This document shows positions 6,386-12,564 of a stretch of 12,826 nucleotides of DNA, piece after piece. Where the stretch lies: positions 1 to 12,826 of the forward strand of contig JBDRFP010000007.1 in assembly GCA_043818555.1 (NCBI GenBank). The letters run 5' to 3'. A program made the translations under genes and the position numbers. Source of the DNA: JAUYIW01 sp043818555 (GTDB lineage: Bacteria; Patescibacteriota; Patescibacteriia; UBA9934). The number at the start of each line of letters is the position of its first letter. Position 1 is the first letter of the stretch. The notes under the pieces were generated by a model. That model had not been told where the DNA came from. It did no database searches and saw only the letters and a list, made by a program, of their open reading frames with translations.

Positions 6386-6396
6386 TAGACAGTAGA
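6377..6396 (+). repeat. GTAGA word array over the ruvB stop
   Basis: The stretch reads as repeats of GTAGA/AGTAGA words and contains the ruvB stop TAG (6383-6385). AGTAGACAGTA (6384-6394) is the exact inverse of TACTGTCTACT (5192-5202) upstream of ruvB. The complementary words reappear at 7317-7350. Confidence 0.5.
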
Positions 6397-6427
6397 TTGA
6401 CAATAAGCCCGGCTTATTCCGTACAAT
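6397..6427 (+). promoter_or_regulatory. Promoter with 19-bp spacer and central palindrome
   Basis: TTGACA (6397-6402) and TACAAT (6422-6427) are both strong, but the spacer is 19 bp. A perfect inverted repeat AATAAGCC-C-GGCTTATT (6402-6418) fills most of it. This layout is the one used by MerR-family regulators, which twist an over-long spacer. It precedes the two-gene membrane unit at 6479-7308. A ruvB terminator is an alternative, but no T-run follows the palindrome. Confidence 0.5.
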
Positions 6428-6478
6428 TAGTAATTTCGTAAATTTGTAGTTTAGTAACCCTCCTTACAAGCCGCAACT

Positions 6479-6733
6479 ATGTTCCACCTCTGGTACTTGC
6501 TAATCCCCTACATTGCATTCGTCCTGCTTGCTTTTATTTTTCTCTTCTTCAACCTGTTCGATGTTTCGCAGTTCGGACTCCAAAGCAACAAAACAACAAT
6601 AGTCCTGACCGCCTATGTCGGCGGCTTCCTGGCAGTACTCATAGTTTCCACAACTGTACTGATCACAATCGACTGGAGCCAGAGCTTTTCAATGTCGCAA
6701 ATAATAAACATTGCCGCTTGGACCGGTCTATAA
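6479..6733 (+). CDS. Small membrane protein with two transmembrane helices
   Basis: An 84-residue protein of unknown function. Hydrophobic helices lie at about residues 7-26 (LLIPYIAFVLLAFIFLFFN) and 39-63, linked by a short loop with DVSQFGLQSNKT, and followed by IDWSQSFSMSQ and a short tail. There is no cleavable signal, so both ends probably face the same side. The gene ends 5 bases before the start of the PH-domain gene, so the two are almost certainly cotranscribed and probably work together at the membrane. No Shine-Dalgarno is present; the ATG follows the likely promoter at 6397-6427 with a leader of about 45 nt. Confidence 0.85.
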   Translation: MFHLWYLLIPYIAFVLLAFIFLFFNLFDVSQFGLQSNKTTIVLTAYVGGFLAVLIVSTTVLITIDWSQSFSMSQIINIAAWTGL

Positions 6734-6738
6734 TTTTT

Positions 6739-7308
6739 ATGCTTAGCCTGAAAGAACTTCCAAACCAACAGCGAGGCGAAGTCAACCGACTTTTCCTAAG
6801 AAGGCATTGGCTTACTGTCTTTGTGATCTCTCTATACTTTGCGGTACTGATTGCAGTCCCCTTTGGCGTTATGACAATGCTAAAAATGGCCGACATCGAC
6901 CTTCTCGCGCATCCGTTCTGGCAGCCGTTCGCGTACATATTTTTTTCAATCTATTTGTTCTTTGTACTGATTATTACAATGACCCAGTTCACAGACTATT
7001 ATCTCGATACTTGGATTGTCACAAGCGAGCGCATTATTAACGTCGAACAAAAGGGCTTGTTTACTAGGACGATTTCTGAATTGCACCTAAATCAGGTTCA
7101 GGATGTAACTGCTGAGAAAAAAGGAATTTTTGAAATGTTTTTGAATTATGGGAATGTGTACATCCAGACTGCGGCCGCTCGAGAAAGGTTTAACTTTAAG
7201 GGCGTTGGCGACCCCGAAGAAATAAAGCGCGAGATCACTAAGCTAATTGAAGACGACAAGCGCCGCCATGGCGATGCGTCCGGGTCCACCCTGCCGCCAC
7301 TGTCTTAG
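6739..7308 (+). CDS. Membrane protein with bacterial PH domain
   Basis: The 189-residue protein has a basic N-terminal stretch (LFLRRHW, 18-24), two transmembrane helices (about 25-46 and 62-83), then a bacterial Pleckstrin-homology-like domain (about 90-147: WIVTSERIINVEQKGLFTR, SELHLNQVQDV, FLNYGNVYIQTA). This architecture matches the YdbS/YdbT-like bPH2 group of small membrane proteins, whose precise role is not settled; the domain should face the cytoplasm. A longer frame from a TTG at 6718 would overlap the upstream gene by 16 bases; the ATG at 6739, 5 bases after that gene's stop, is preferred. The C-terminal tail is charged and then disordered. No terminator directly follows; the first one downstream is at 7470-7510. 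Confidence 0.85.
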   Translation: MLSLKELPNQQRGEVNRLFLRRHWLTVFVISLYFAVLIAVPFGVMTMLKMADIDLLAHPFWQPFAYIFFSIYLFFVLIITMTQFTDYYLDTWIVTSERIINVEQKGLFTRTISELHLNQVQDVTAEKKGIFEMFLNYGNVYIQTAAARERFNFKGVGDPEEIKREITKLIEDDKRRHGDASGSTLPPLS

Positions 7309-7316
7309 ATCTGAAC

Positions 7317-7350
7317 CGCCTACTCTCTACTTACTACCAACTACTTACTT
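7317..7350 (+). repeat. CTACT word array after the PH-domain gene
   Basis: The stretch consists of words such as CTACTCTCTACTTACTACC and ACTACTTACTT. It is the complement-strand version of the GTAGA array at 6377-6396, so the two-gene membrane unit is bracketed by inverted word arrays. Confidence 0.45.
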
Positions 7351-7363
7351 GGCTTTCGAATCC

Positions 7364-7392
7364 TTGACGGGATTTTTTACTTATGATATTCT
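7364..7392 (+). promoter_or_regulatory. Promoter of candidate small RNA 1
   Basis: TTGACG (7364-7369), a 17-bp spacer and TATTCT (7387-7392). The -35 box is 5/6 and the -10 box 4/6. It lies 55 bases after the PH-domain stop codon. Confidence 0.55.
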
Positions 7393-7398
7393 CTTTTG

Positions 7399-7510
7399 AG
7401 GTTATCTTGGCGGATGACCCGTGGGAGTCTTATGCGCTTGGGGAAGCGCAGATGGAGCTTCTACACCTTGCCCTGGCCGGATTGCGGGATTCGGCCAGGG
7501 CTCTTTTTTT
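7399..7510 (+). ncRNA. Candidate small structured RNA 1 (about 112 nt)
   Basis: Three hairpins can be drawn in order. GGTTATC/GATGACC (7400-7406/7413-7419, one G-U) has a 6-nt loop. GTGGGAG/CTTCTAC (7421-7427/7458-7464, two G-U) encloses a perfect TGCGCTT/AAGCGCA stem (7432-7438/7443-7449) capped by GGGG. A 13-bp terminator hairpin then ends in seven T. A plausible promoter sits just upstream. It matches no family I can recall: it lacks the SRP RNA tetraloop region and is too short for tmRNA, RNase P or 6S. Alternatives: a structured 3' UTR of the PH-domain gene, or a 44-codon frame (7383-7517) that reads through the terminator hairpin, which is unusual for a gene. Conservation of the pairs rather than the sequence would decide. 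Confidence 0.5.
7470..7510 (+). terminator. Terminator of candidate small RNA 1
   Basis: GCCCTGGCCGGAT (7470-7482) pairs with ATTCGGCCAGGGC (7489-7501), 13 bp with one G-U and a 6-nt loop, followed by TC and seven T. It is among the strongest intrinsic terminators in the window and would also stop read-through from the PH-domain gene. Confidence 0.9.
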
Positions 7511-7513
7511 GAC

Positions 7514-7542
7514 TTGACACAATTCTTCGATAATGATGTAAT
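7514..7542 (+). promoter_or_regulatory. Promoter of candidate small RNA 2
   Basis: TTGACA (7514-7519), a 17-bp spacer and TGTAAT (7537-7542, 5/6). The -35 box starts only 3 bases after the T-run of the preceding terminator, so a new transcript begins immediately where the other ends. Confidence 0.75.
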
Positions 7543-7548
7543 TTAGTT

Positions 7549-7648
7549 GCAACGAGAACTCGTACAAGGTAAGTGTGCCATTGTGCGAGTGCGACCTTGG
7601 TCGCTCTGCTCAGCCCTCCCTGGGAAACCGGGGAGGGCACTTTTCTTT
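7549..7648 (+). ncRNA. Candidate small structured RNA 2 (about 100 nt)
   Basis: A 10-bp hairpin ACTCGTACAA/TTGTGCGAGT (7558-7567/7581-7590, one G-U) with GG/CC able to extend into its loop is followed at once by GCGAC/GTCGC around CTTG (7591-7604). After 8 unpaired bases comes a terminator hairpin with a GAAA tetraloop. No reading frame of note exists: the only ATGs near its start are followed directly by TAA. A strong promoter, stable folding and a clean terminator make an independent small RNA the simplest reading. I recognise no known family. Targets are unknown; the CCCTCC segment in the terminator arm could pair with G-rich sequences. Confidence 0.6.
7613..7648 (+). terminator. Terminator of candidate small RNA 2
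   Basis: GCCCTCCCTGG (7613-7623) pairs with CCGGGGAGGGC (7628-7638), 11 bp with one U-G, capped by the GNRA tetraloop GAAA and followed by ACTTTTCTTT. Confidence 0.9.
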
Positions 7649-7682
7649 ATTGGCTACGGATGATCGAGGATGTTTAGCCAAT
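7649..7682. other. Inverted repeat ATTGGCTA/TAGCCAAT
   Basis: Perfect 8-bp arms at 7649-7656 and 7675-7682 with an 18-nt loop, lying between two terminators. The right arm contains CCAAT and the left ATTGG, the same words as the array ahead of ruvB. Function unknown. Confidence 0.4.
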
Positions 7683-7691
7683 GACCACAGA

Positions 7692-7719
7692 TCAAAAGAC
7701 GAGCCTTGCGACTCGCCTT
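7692..7719 (-). terminator. Terminator of the SpoIID-domain gene
   Basis: On the minus strand GGCGAG (7717-7712) pairs with CTCGTC (7703-7698), including one G-U, with an 8-nt loop, followed by TTTTGAT. The same pair would be an A-C mismatch in a plus-strand transcript, so the structure favours minus-strand use. It lies about 28 bases after the stop codon. Confidence 0.6.
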
Positions 7720-7746
7720 CTTATTTTGTAGGTTTATAGCATCATT

Positions 7747-9597
7747 TTACTTTTCCCAGCGCTGCTCCAAATCAATCCCGGTGTAGAAGAACTTCAGAAT
7801 TTCTTCCCATTCCATCCCCTCGTTTGCCATACATAAGGCGCCCTGAGCGCTCATGCCAACTCCGTGGCCCCACATGGTTTTTCCGGCGTCACACGGAACA
7901 TCAACTCCCTTAAGCCACGCGACCGTTCCGTACCAAACTTCTGACCAGTCGCGAGTACGGCCGTCGGAACGCGAGAAGTACGGCGTAATTGCCAACTCGC
8001 CATCATATGTTACAACCTCGCCGTAAGTTTCCTCAACGGCCTGCGTAATTTTTGGCGCGCGCTTCTCCTGCCCGTAACCCCTGTAAACCTGATCTTCAGA
8101 ATAACTAGTCACATGCATAAACTCACGAACGCGCTTAGTATTGCGAGTCCAGTGGTAGAACGCGTATGTGCGCGCTGCAGTGATGAGTGACTTTTGGAAC
8201 TCAAGCGGCGACACATTAGAAGTCTCAGCCAGACCGCGCAAGTACATCTCGATCGGCACTTCTTCGATTACCCACGCGCGATCCTTGTAATCGTTGTAAC
8301 GAAGTTCCAACACGCCGCGGAATTCGTTGTCGGCATAGGCGGCATTGCGAGTAACGCGACGATCGAAATTAGCGATCTTCATTACCGCATATTCCTCAAC
8401 CGGCTCAAATCGTAAAGCATAAGTCGACTTTTCAACGCCCCGGCCGCGATCAAAATAATAGTAACCATCCAAATAATAAGCTGTCACTTCATCGCCAACT
8501 TCAAACTCGCCCAAAAGATTGCCCTGAATGTCTCGCAATGCAAAATCGCTCTCATCTGATGTAATCACCACCCTATCGTCCGTCTCCTCGTCCACAATTA
8601 TCAGCCCGACTCTTAGAATTGGTTCATCGATTAAGTCAGCGATTACAACATCGTCACGCTCTTCTGATGCCACGGCCGCTGCTGACCCACCTGTAACCTC
8701 AACAGGGATTTCCAGCACTGCATCCGGCACATCAACGCCGTTAGCTGTAAGCTGAAACCTTGCCATGTGCGTTCCATTAGTTGAAGGTGCCTTCATCGCA
8801 AATGAAATTACGGCCATTTCACCGGGCCGAACCGATGCGTTGTCGCTGTAGGCCAGGCGCGAGCCGTTCCAGGACGGATGAACAAAGTCAGCCGCGGATG
8901 CGGACGCAATCATTACATCCGGGGCTTCAAGCCCATAACTCGACCAGGTTTTCGTGCCCGTATTATTAAAGCCAACCGTGAACGAAATTGTGCGCTCGGC
9001 TATTGCTTTAATTTTATTTGCAGAACGTACCCCGATTTCAGCGCCGTACCCTAAGGTGTCATCAGAATCGTCACTCTCGACAATCGTCTCAACTGCCGGA
9101 GCGTCGTCTGTCACCTCAATCTTAAAAGTAAACTCGCCGCCACTAATCCATGCCGTATCTTCGCTTGCCAAATGGAACGTCTCTTCGTAGTAGCCTTCGG
9201 TGGTAGGTGCGTGCAGCTCAAACGCTATGCTCGCAGTCTCGCCTGGCGCAACAGACGCTTCACGGATCCTCTTCAAATGATCGCCCCAAAGCCAAGTGCC
9301 TGGGTCAAAAACGGTTCGGCGATACTTTGGCCCATATGTGTAGGCCGAAACATAACCGGCGCCGTCGTTGTACCATGTACGCGTACCCGTGTTTAGAAAC
9401 TCAACAGTCACCTCAGCTCGCTCGCCAGGAGCCATAGTGAGCGTACCGCTTCCCGACATAGAAACAGTCATAGCCTCCCAGCTTCCGGCAGCATCAACTT
9501 GGATTGCAGAAATAAAAGATCCGACAACCATGGCGATTATGGCAATCCCCCAAATCGCTCTCATGGACTTTTGTCGGATGTAGTTTGTATTTGTCAT
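7747..9597 (-). CDS. Secreted protein with two NBR1-like Ig domains and a SpoIID/LytB domain
   Basis: The 616-residue protein starts with a signal peptide (about 1-36, ending near QVDAA). Two Ig-like domains of the NBR1 'four-tryptophan' type follow (about 40-164 with FLNTGTRTWYNDG, SVAPGETASIAFELHAPTTEG; about 185-302 with FNNTGTKTWSS, SVRPGEMAVISFAMKAPSTNG). A middle region (about 320-420) leads to a SpoIID/LytB domain (about 425-610): VPIEMYLRGLAETSN, ITAARTYAFYH, DQVYRGY, and HGVGMSAQGA (578-587). SpoIID proteins are peptidoglycan lytic transglycosylases; Glu458 is the likely catalytic residue. The cysteine/histidine zinc site known from some clostridial SpoIID proteins is not seen. It probably remodels the wall from outside. 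The frame is open back to 9687, but the consensus promoter at 9622-9650 lies inside that extension, so the ATG at 9597, which begins a proper signal peptide, is chosen. It is divergent from the flippase gene. Confidence 0.92.
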   Translation of the reverse strand: MTNTNYIRQKSMRAIWGIAIIAMVVGSFISAIQVDAAGSWEAMTVSMSGSGTLTMAPGERAEVTVEFLNTGTRTWYNDGAGYVSAYTYGPKYRRTVFDPGTWLWGDHLKRIREASVAPGETASIAFELHAPTTEGYYEETFHLASEDTAWISGGEFTFKIEVTDDAPAVETIVESDDSDDTLGYGAEIGVRSANKIKAIAERTISFTVGFNNTGTKTWSSYGLEAPDVMIASASAADFVHPSWNGSRLAYSDNASVRPGEMAVISFAMKAPSTNGTHMARFQLTANGVDVPDAVLEIPVEVTGGSAAAVASEERDDVVIADLIDEPILRVGLIIVDEETDDRVVITSDESDFALRDIQGNLLGEFEVGDEVTAYYLDGYYYFDRGRGVEKSTYALRFEPVEEYAVMKIANFDRRVTRNAAYADNEFRGVLELRYNDYKDRAWVIEEVPIEMYLRGLAETSNVSPLEFQKSLITAARTYAFYHWTRNTKRVREFMHVTSYSEDQVYRGYGQEKRAPKITQAVEETYGEVVTYDGELAITPYFSRSDGRTRDWSEVWYGTVAWLKGVDVPCDAGKTMWGHGVGMSAQGALCMANEGMEWEEILKFFYTGIDLEQRWEK

Positions 9598-9621
9598 GAT
9601 ATTTTGATGTTTGTGTTCATC

Positions 9622-9650
9622 ATTATAGCTCCTCGGCAACCCGCTGTCAA
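9622..9650 (-). promoter_or_regulatory. Consensus promoter of the SpoIID-domain gene
   Basis: On the minus strand TTGACA (9650-9645), a 17-bp spacer and TATAAT (9627-9622): 12 of 12 consensus bases. Initiation near 9615 gives a leader of about 18 nt and excludes the upstream ATG at 9687. Confidence 0.93.
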
Positions 9651-9679
9651 TTGATAAATCTTCCACAATTACGTACACT
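9651..9679 (+). promoter_or_regulatory. Promoter of the flippase gene
   Basis: TTGATA (9651-9656), a 17-bp spacer and TACACT (9674-9679). Its -35 box directly abuts the -35 box of the divergent promoter. Initiation near 9686 would leave a leader of about 16 nt. The -10 box is only 4/6, so it should be the weaker of the pair. Confidence 0.7.
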
Positions 9680-9702
9680 ATGATCAATGTAATGTTTCGA
9701 TT

Positions 9703-11142
9703 ATGAGCTCAACAAAAGCGCTTGCGCAAAACACGGCCCTGCAGATAATTGGCAAAGCACTGGCCACAATTTTTGGAATCTTCACAGTTGCTGTATTCAC
9801 CCGCTACCTTGGCACCGACGGCTATGGGCAGCTTACGGTTGTACTGGCGTTTATTTCGGTCTTTGCGGTAATTGTCGATTTTGGACTCACGCTTACCACA
9901 ACACAGATGATTTCCGAGCAGGAAGCGAACGAGGAAACAATAATCGGCAACCTCCTGGCCCTGCGGGTAATTTCAGCAGTTTTGTTTTTGGCCCTCGCCC
10001 CGCTTGCGGCATTACTGTTTCCCTACGAGCATATTGTGCAAGTTGCAATTGCGGTCGGGGCGTTCTCCTACCTGTTTGGCACAACATCGCAAATGCTTGT
10101 GGGTGTGTTCCAGAAACGATTAATGATAGGCAGGTTTGTTTTAGCTGAACTTTTCAACCGAGGCCTGGTATTGGTTGGAGCGATCTTTGCGCCAGCGCTC
10201 GGGCTTGGCCTCATTGGGATCGTTTGGATCCTGGTGATCGGCAATGCCCTCCAGTTGATTACGATCCTGTTTTTTGCCGGCCGTCATGTACGCCTGCGCC
10301 CGCAGATCAAGCTCGCCATGTGGCGAAATATTATTTCCCGATCTTGGCCGATTGGGGCATCGATCTTTTTTAACCTTATTTATTTGCGTGGCGACATTGT
10401 GTTCCTGTCGCTCTTTCGCTCAGACGCTGAAATCGGGCTCTACGGAGCCGCCTACAAGGCAGTTGATGTTATTACCGCCGTGCCTGTAATGTTTATGGGT
10501 CTGGCTCTCCCGATGCTGGTTGCGGCCTGGACAAGCAAAGCTCGCGACAGATTTGAGACGCAAATGCAAAACGCGTTTGACTTCTTTGCCATTGCCGCCA
10601 TTCCGCTAGCAGTCGGGTCAATTATTGTTGGCGTGCCATTAATGGAGTTAATCGCTGGCCCGGAGTTTAGCGAATCCGGTCGGGTGCTGGCCGTGCTTGG
10701 ACCGGCAGCATCAATAGTTTTCTTTGGATCCTTGTTTGGCCACACTATCGTAGCGCTAAACAAACAGCGCGTGATGACCTGGGGCTATTTTGCAGTCGCA
10801 GCCATCACAGTTGCCGGGTATTTGATCTTTATCCCCCGCTATGGAATGTGGGCCGCGGCCTGGTGGACGCTCATTTCCGAGGTGATCATTGGTAGCCTCA
10901 CCTTCATCGTTGTAACTCGCGTCAGCGGCTACCGACCAAAACTAAAAACCGCTTCGCAAGCTGCGCTCGCGAGCACCGTTATGGCATTTGGATTTGTAAT
11001 GATCCCATCTGTTCATGTCCTGATCGATGTTGCGATCGCCGGACTCATTTACCTTATTGCCCTTGGCGCTTTTGGTGGACCAAAATACCGCGATATTATT
11101 AACTTGTTCCTGCCAGAGAAGCCGCCGATTTCGCAACCTTGA
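9703..11142 (+). CDS. Wzx-type polysaccharide flippase (MOP/PST family)
   Basis: A 479-residue integral membrane protein with roughly 12-14 hydrophobic helices spread over its whole length. The N-terminus has the family signature: an amphipathic start (LAQNTALQIIGKALATIFGIF), then FTRYLGTDGYGQLTVVLAF (about 32-50). The central YLRGDIVFLSLFRSDAEIGLYGAAYK is typical of the second half of polysaccharide-export flippases. Such proteins move lipid-linked oligosaccharides across the cytoplasmic membrane for O-antigen, capsule or S-layer glycan assembly. The downstream neighbour is a Wzy/WaaL-type protein, consistent with one pathway, although no glycosyltransferases are in the window. The start has no Shine-Dalgarno and follows its promoter closely. 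TGA is the stop. The exact substrate cannot be read from sequence. Confidence 0.93.
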   Translation: MSSTKALAQNTALQIIGKALATIFGIFTVAVFTRYLGTDGYGQLTVVLAFISVFAVIVDFGLTLTTTQMISEQEANEETIIGNLLALRVISAVLFLALAPLAALLFPYEHIVQVAIAVGAFSYLFGTTSQMLVGVFQKRLMIGRFVLAELFNRGLVLVGAIFAPALGLGLIGIVWILVIGNALQLITILFFAGRHVRLRPQIKLAMWRNIISRSWPIGASIFFNLIYLRGDIVFLSLFRSDAEIGLYGAAYKAVDVITAVPVMFMGLALPMLVAAWTSKARDRFETQMQNAFDFFAIAAIPLAVGSIIVGVPLMELIAGPEFSESGRVLAVLGPAASIVFFGSLFGHTIVALNKQRVMTWGYFAVAAITVAGYLIFIPRYGMWAAAWWTLISEVIIGSLTFIVVTRVSGYRPKLKTASQAALASTVMAFGFVMIPSVHVLIDVAIAGLIYLIALGAFGGPKYRDIINLFLPEKPPISQP

Positions 11143-11146
11143 GAAA

Positions 11147-11257
11147 TCAGAAAATCTAAACTCTAAACTCTAAATAAGCTCCAAGCTCAAAATCCCAAAT
11201 TTAATCATTTCGAATTTCAAATTTATTTAGGATTTAGGGTTTCGAAGTTAGAATTTT
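11147..11257. repeat. AT-rich word-array spacer between flippase and ligase genes
   Basis: The spacer consists of degenerate repeats: CTAAACT words on the left (AATCTAAACTCTAAACTC), AAATTT/GAATTTCAAATTT in the middle and the inverse words TTTAGGATTTAGGG on the right. The outer parts are roughly inverse complements and could pair. It ends exactly at the ligase start codon. It is much poorer in G and C than its flanks, contains no Shine-Dalgarno, and no clear promoter or terminator stands out. Confidence 0.55.
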
Positions 11258-12505
11258 ATGTACCCGATCTTGCTTCTCGTAATTATAATCTCATACGCCG
11301 TCCTAGCCTGGCGCGATCTTAAACTTGCGCTCGCGGTTCTGGCAGGACTTTTACCAATCTACTTGCTTCGATTTTCTGTTGGGCCGATTCCGACAACTGC
11401 GCTTGAGGTGCTGGTTTTGATTTCGCTTGCAATCTGGCTTATTAAATACAGAGGATTCAAAGTCAACACAAAAAACCTTAATCCGTGGCTTAAGCCAGCC
11501 TTACTGCTTATTGGCGCGGCGAGCATATCGGCTGCAATCGCTCCTGACCTATTTGACGCGCTTGGAATTTGGAAAGCATATTTTATTGAGCCGGTTTTGG
11601 TGTTTGTGATGTTAAAAAGCCTTTTTGATGCAAACGACTGGCGTCGACTATTGATCGCTCTGGCAGTGTCAACGATCGCGCTTAGCGTCATCGCAATCGC
11701 TCAGGCTATAACCGGGTTTGGGATACCTGCTCCGTGGGATGCGGAACTTCGCGTCACAAGCGTATTCGACTACCCAAACGCGCTCGGGCTGTTCGTAGCA
11801 CCGATTGTGGCTGCTACGATTATGATGTTTGTTCGCGAGCGAAAGCCCCTGTGGGCCATTGCGGCAATCTTTGGGGCCATCGCAATCGCGCTCTCCGAAA
11901 CCGAAGCTGCGCTCGTTGCCGTTCCAGCTGCGTTAGTAATAACCCTGCTTTTCACCAAAGCGTCCAAAAAAACAAAAATAAGAGTCGTAATCGAGCTGGC
12001 TCTGGTCGTGCTCATTCTAATTGTAGCCATTCCGACCGTTCGTCAAAAACTCTTGCTACAGGACTTCTCAGGCCAAACAAGAATTGCTCAGTGGACAGAA
12101 ACCACTGCCATGATGACCGACCGAGTTGGCTACTTGCTTCTTGGAGTTGGCCTCAACGGCTATCCGGCCGCGCTCGAGCCTTATCATAACTCATCTTTCT
12201 ACGAAATTTTTCAATACCCGCACAACATAGTCCTAAACTTCTGGGCTGAGACCGGCCTCATTGGTATGGTCGCGATCATTTGGCTCGGGGTACTTACAAT
12301 CAAAGCAATCCGCCCCTCAAAATCCCTCAACCTCTCTCAACCTCTCTCAACCTCCCTTAAATTAGCCGCATTCGCAGCACTCGCCACCATGCTAATCCAC
12401 GGTCTGGTTGATGTCCCGTATTTCAAAAATGATTTAGCAATTTTGACTTGGATGATGATTGGGATAATTGCGTCGAAGCACAGAGAGGTTATCGCTAAAA
12501 GCTAG
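11258..12505 (+). CDS. O-antigen ligase / Wzy polymerase-type membrane protein
   Basis: A 415-residue protein with about 10-12 transmembrane helices. It carries the Wzy_C/WaaL hallmarks: ELRVTSVFDYPNALGLF (163-179), a long outer loop at about 262-325 containing QTRIAQWTETTAMM and LLGVGLNGYPAALEPYHNS (294-312), then YPHNIVLNFWAETGLIGM (320-337). His322, Arg275 and Arg165 are candidates for the conserved residues of the family. These enzymes polymerise or ligate lipid-linked glycans on the outer face of the membrane; ligase and polymerase cannot be told apart by sequence alone. It likely acts on the product of the adjacent flippase, 115 bases upstream. A 10-bp tandem repeat encodes part of a cytoplasmic loop (about residues 354-366). 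There is no Shine-Dalgarno. Confidence 0.9.
   Translation: MYPILLLVIIISYAVLAWRDLKLALAVLAGLLPIYLLRFSVGPIPTTALEVLVLISLAIWLIKYRGFKVNTKNLNPWLKPALLLIGAASISAAIAPDLFDALGIWKAYFIEPVLVFVMLKSLFDANDWRRLLIALAVSTIALSVIAIAQAITGFGIPAPWDAELRVTSVFDYPNALGLFVAPIVAATIMMFVRERKPLWAIAAIFGAIAIALSETEAALVAVPAALVITLLFTKASKKTKIRVVIELALVVLILIVAIPTVRQKLLLQDFSGQTRIAQWTETTAMMTDRVGYLLLGVGLNGYPAALEPYHNSSFYEIFQYPHNIVLNFWAETGLIGMVAIIWLGVLTIKAIRPSKSLNLSQPLSTSLKLAAFAALATMLIHGLVDVPYFKNDLAILTWMMIGIIASKHREVIAKS
12321..12360 (+). repeat. 10-bp tandem repeat inside the ligase gene
   Basis: The unit CCTCTCTCAA occurs perfectly at 12331-12340 and 12341-12350, with degenerate copies either side (AATCCCTCAA, CCTCCCTTAA). It encodes the Ser/Leu-rich loop SLNLSQPLSTSLKL before the last transmembrane helices. 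Because 10 is not a multiple of three, loss or gain of a unit would shift the frame. Inverse words occur just after the gene. Confidence 0.7.
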
Positions 12506-12550
12506 GAGGTTAGCCCGGCTGCAGCCGAGCAGGAGGTTAAGAGAGGTTAA
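12482..12550. repeat. GAGGTTA words and a 12-bp palindrome at the 3' end of the ligase gene
   Basis: AGAGGTTA, AGGAGGTTA, AGGAGGTTAAG and AGAGGTTAAG occur in succession, starting in the last codons of the ligase gene. They are inverse complements of the CTCAACCTC words at 12321-12360. Between them lies the perfect palindrome CGGCTGCAGCCG (12516-12527). Confidence 0.5.
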
Positions 12551-12564
12551 GAAAGCACAAGCCC

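Noticed and set aside
6718..6738. TTG start for the PH-domain gene
   Set aside because: It would overlap the upstream gene, whereas an ATG lies 5 bases after that gene's stop and gives a normal N-terminus.
7399..7510. SRP RNA or a known riboswitch
   Set aside because: The conserved SRP apical motif and the conserved cores of riboswitch classes I can recall are absent, and a terminator rather than a gene follows.
9598..9687. Upstream extension of the SpoIID gene to ATG 9687
   Set aside because: The extension contains a full-consensus promoter for the same gene and would place 30 residues ahead of a normal signal peptide.
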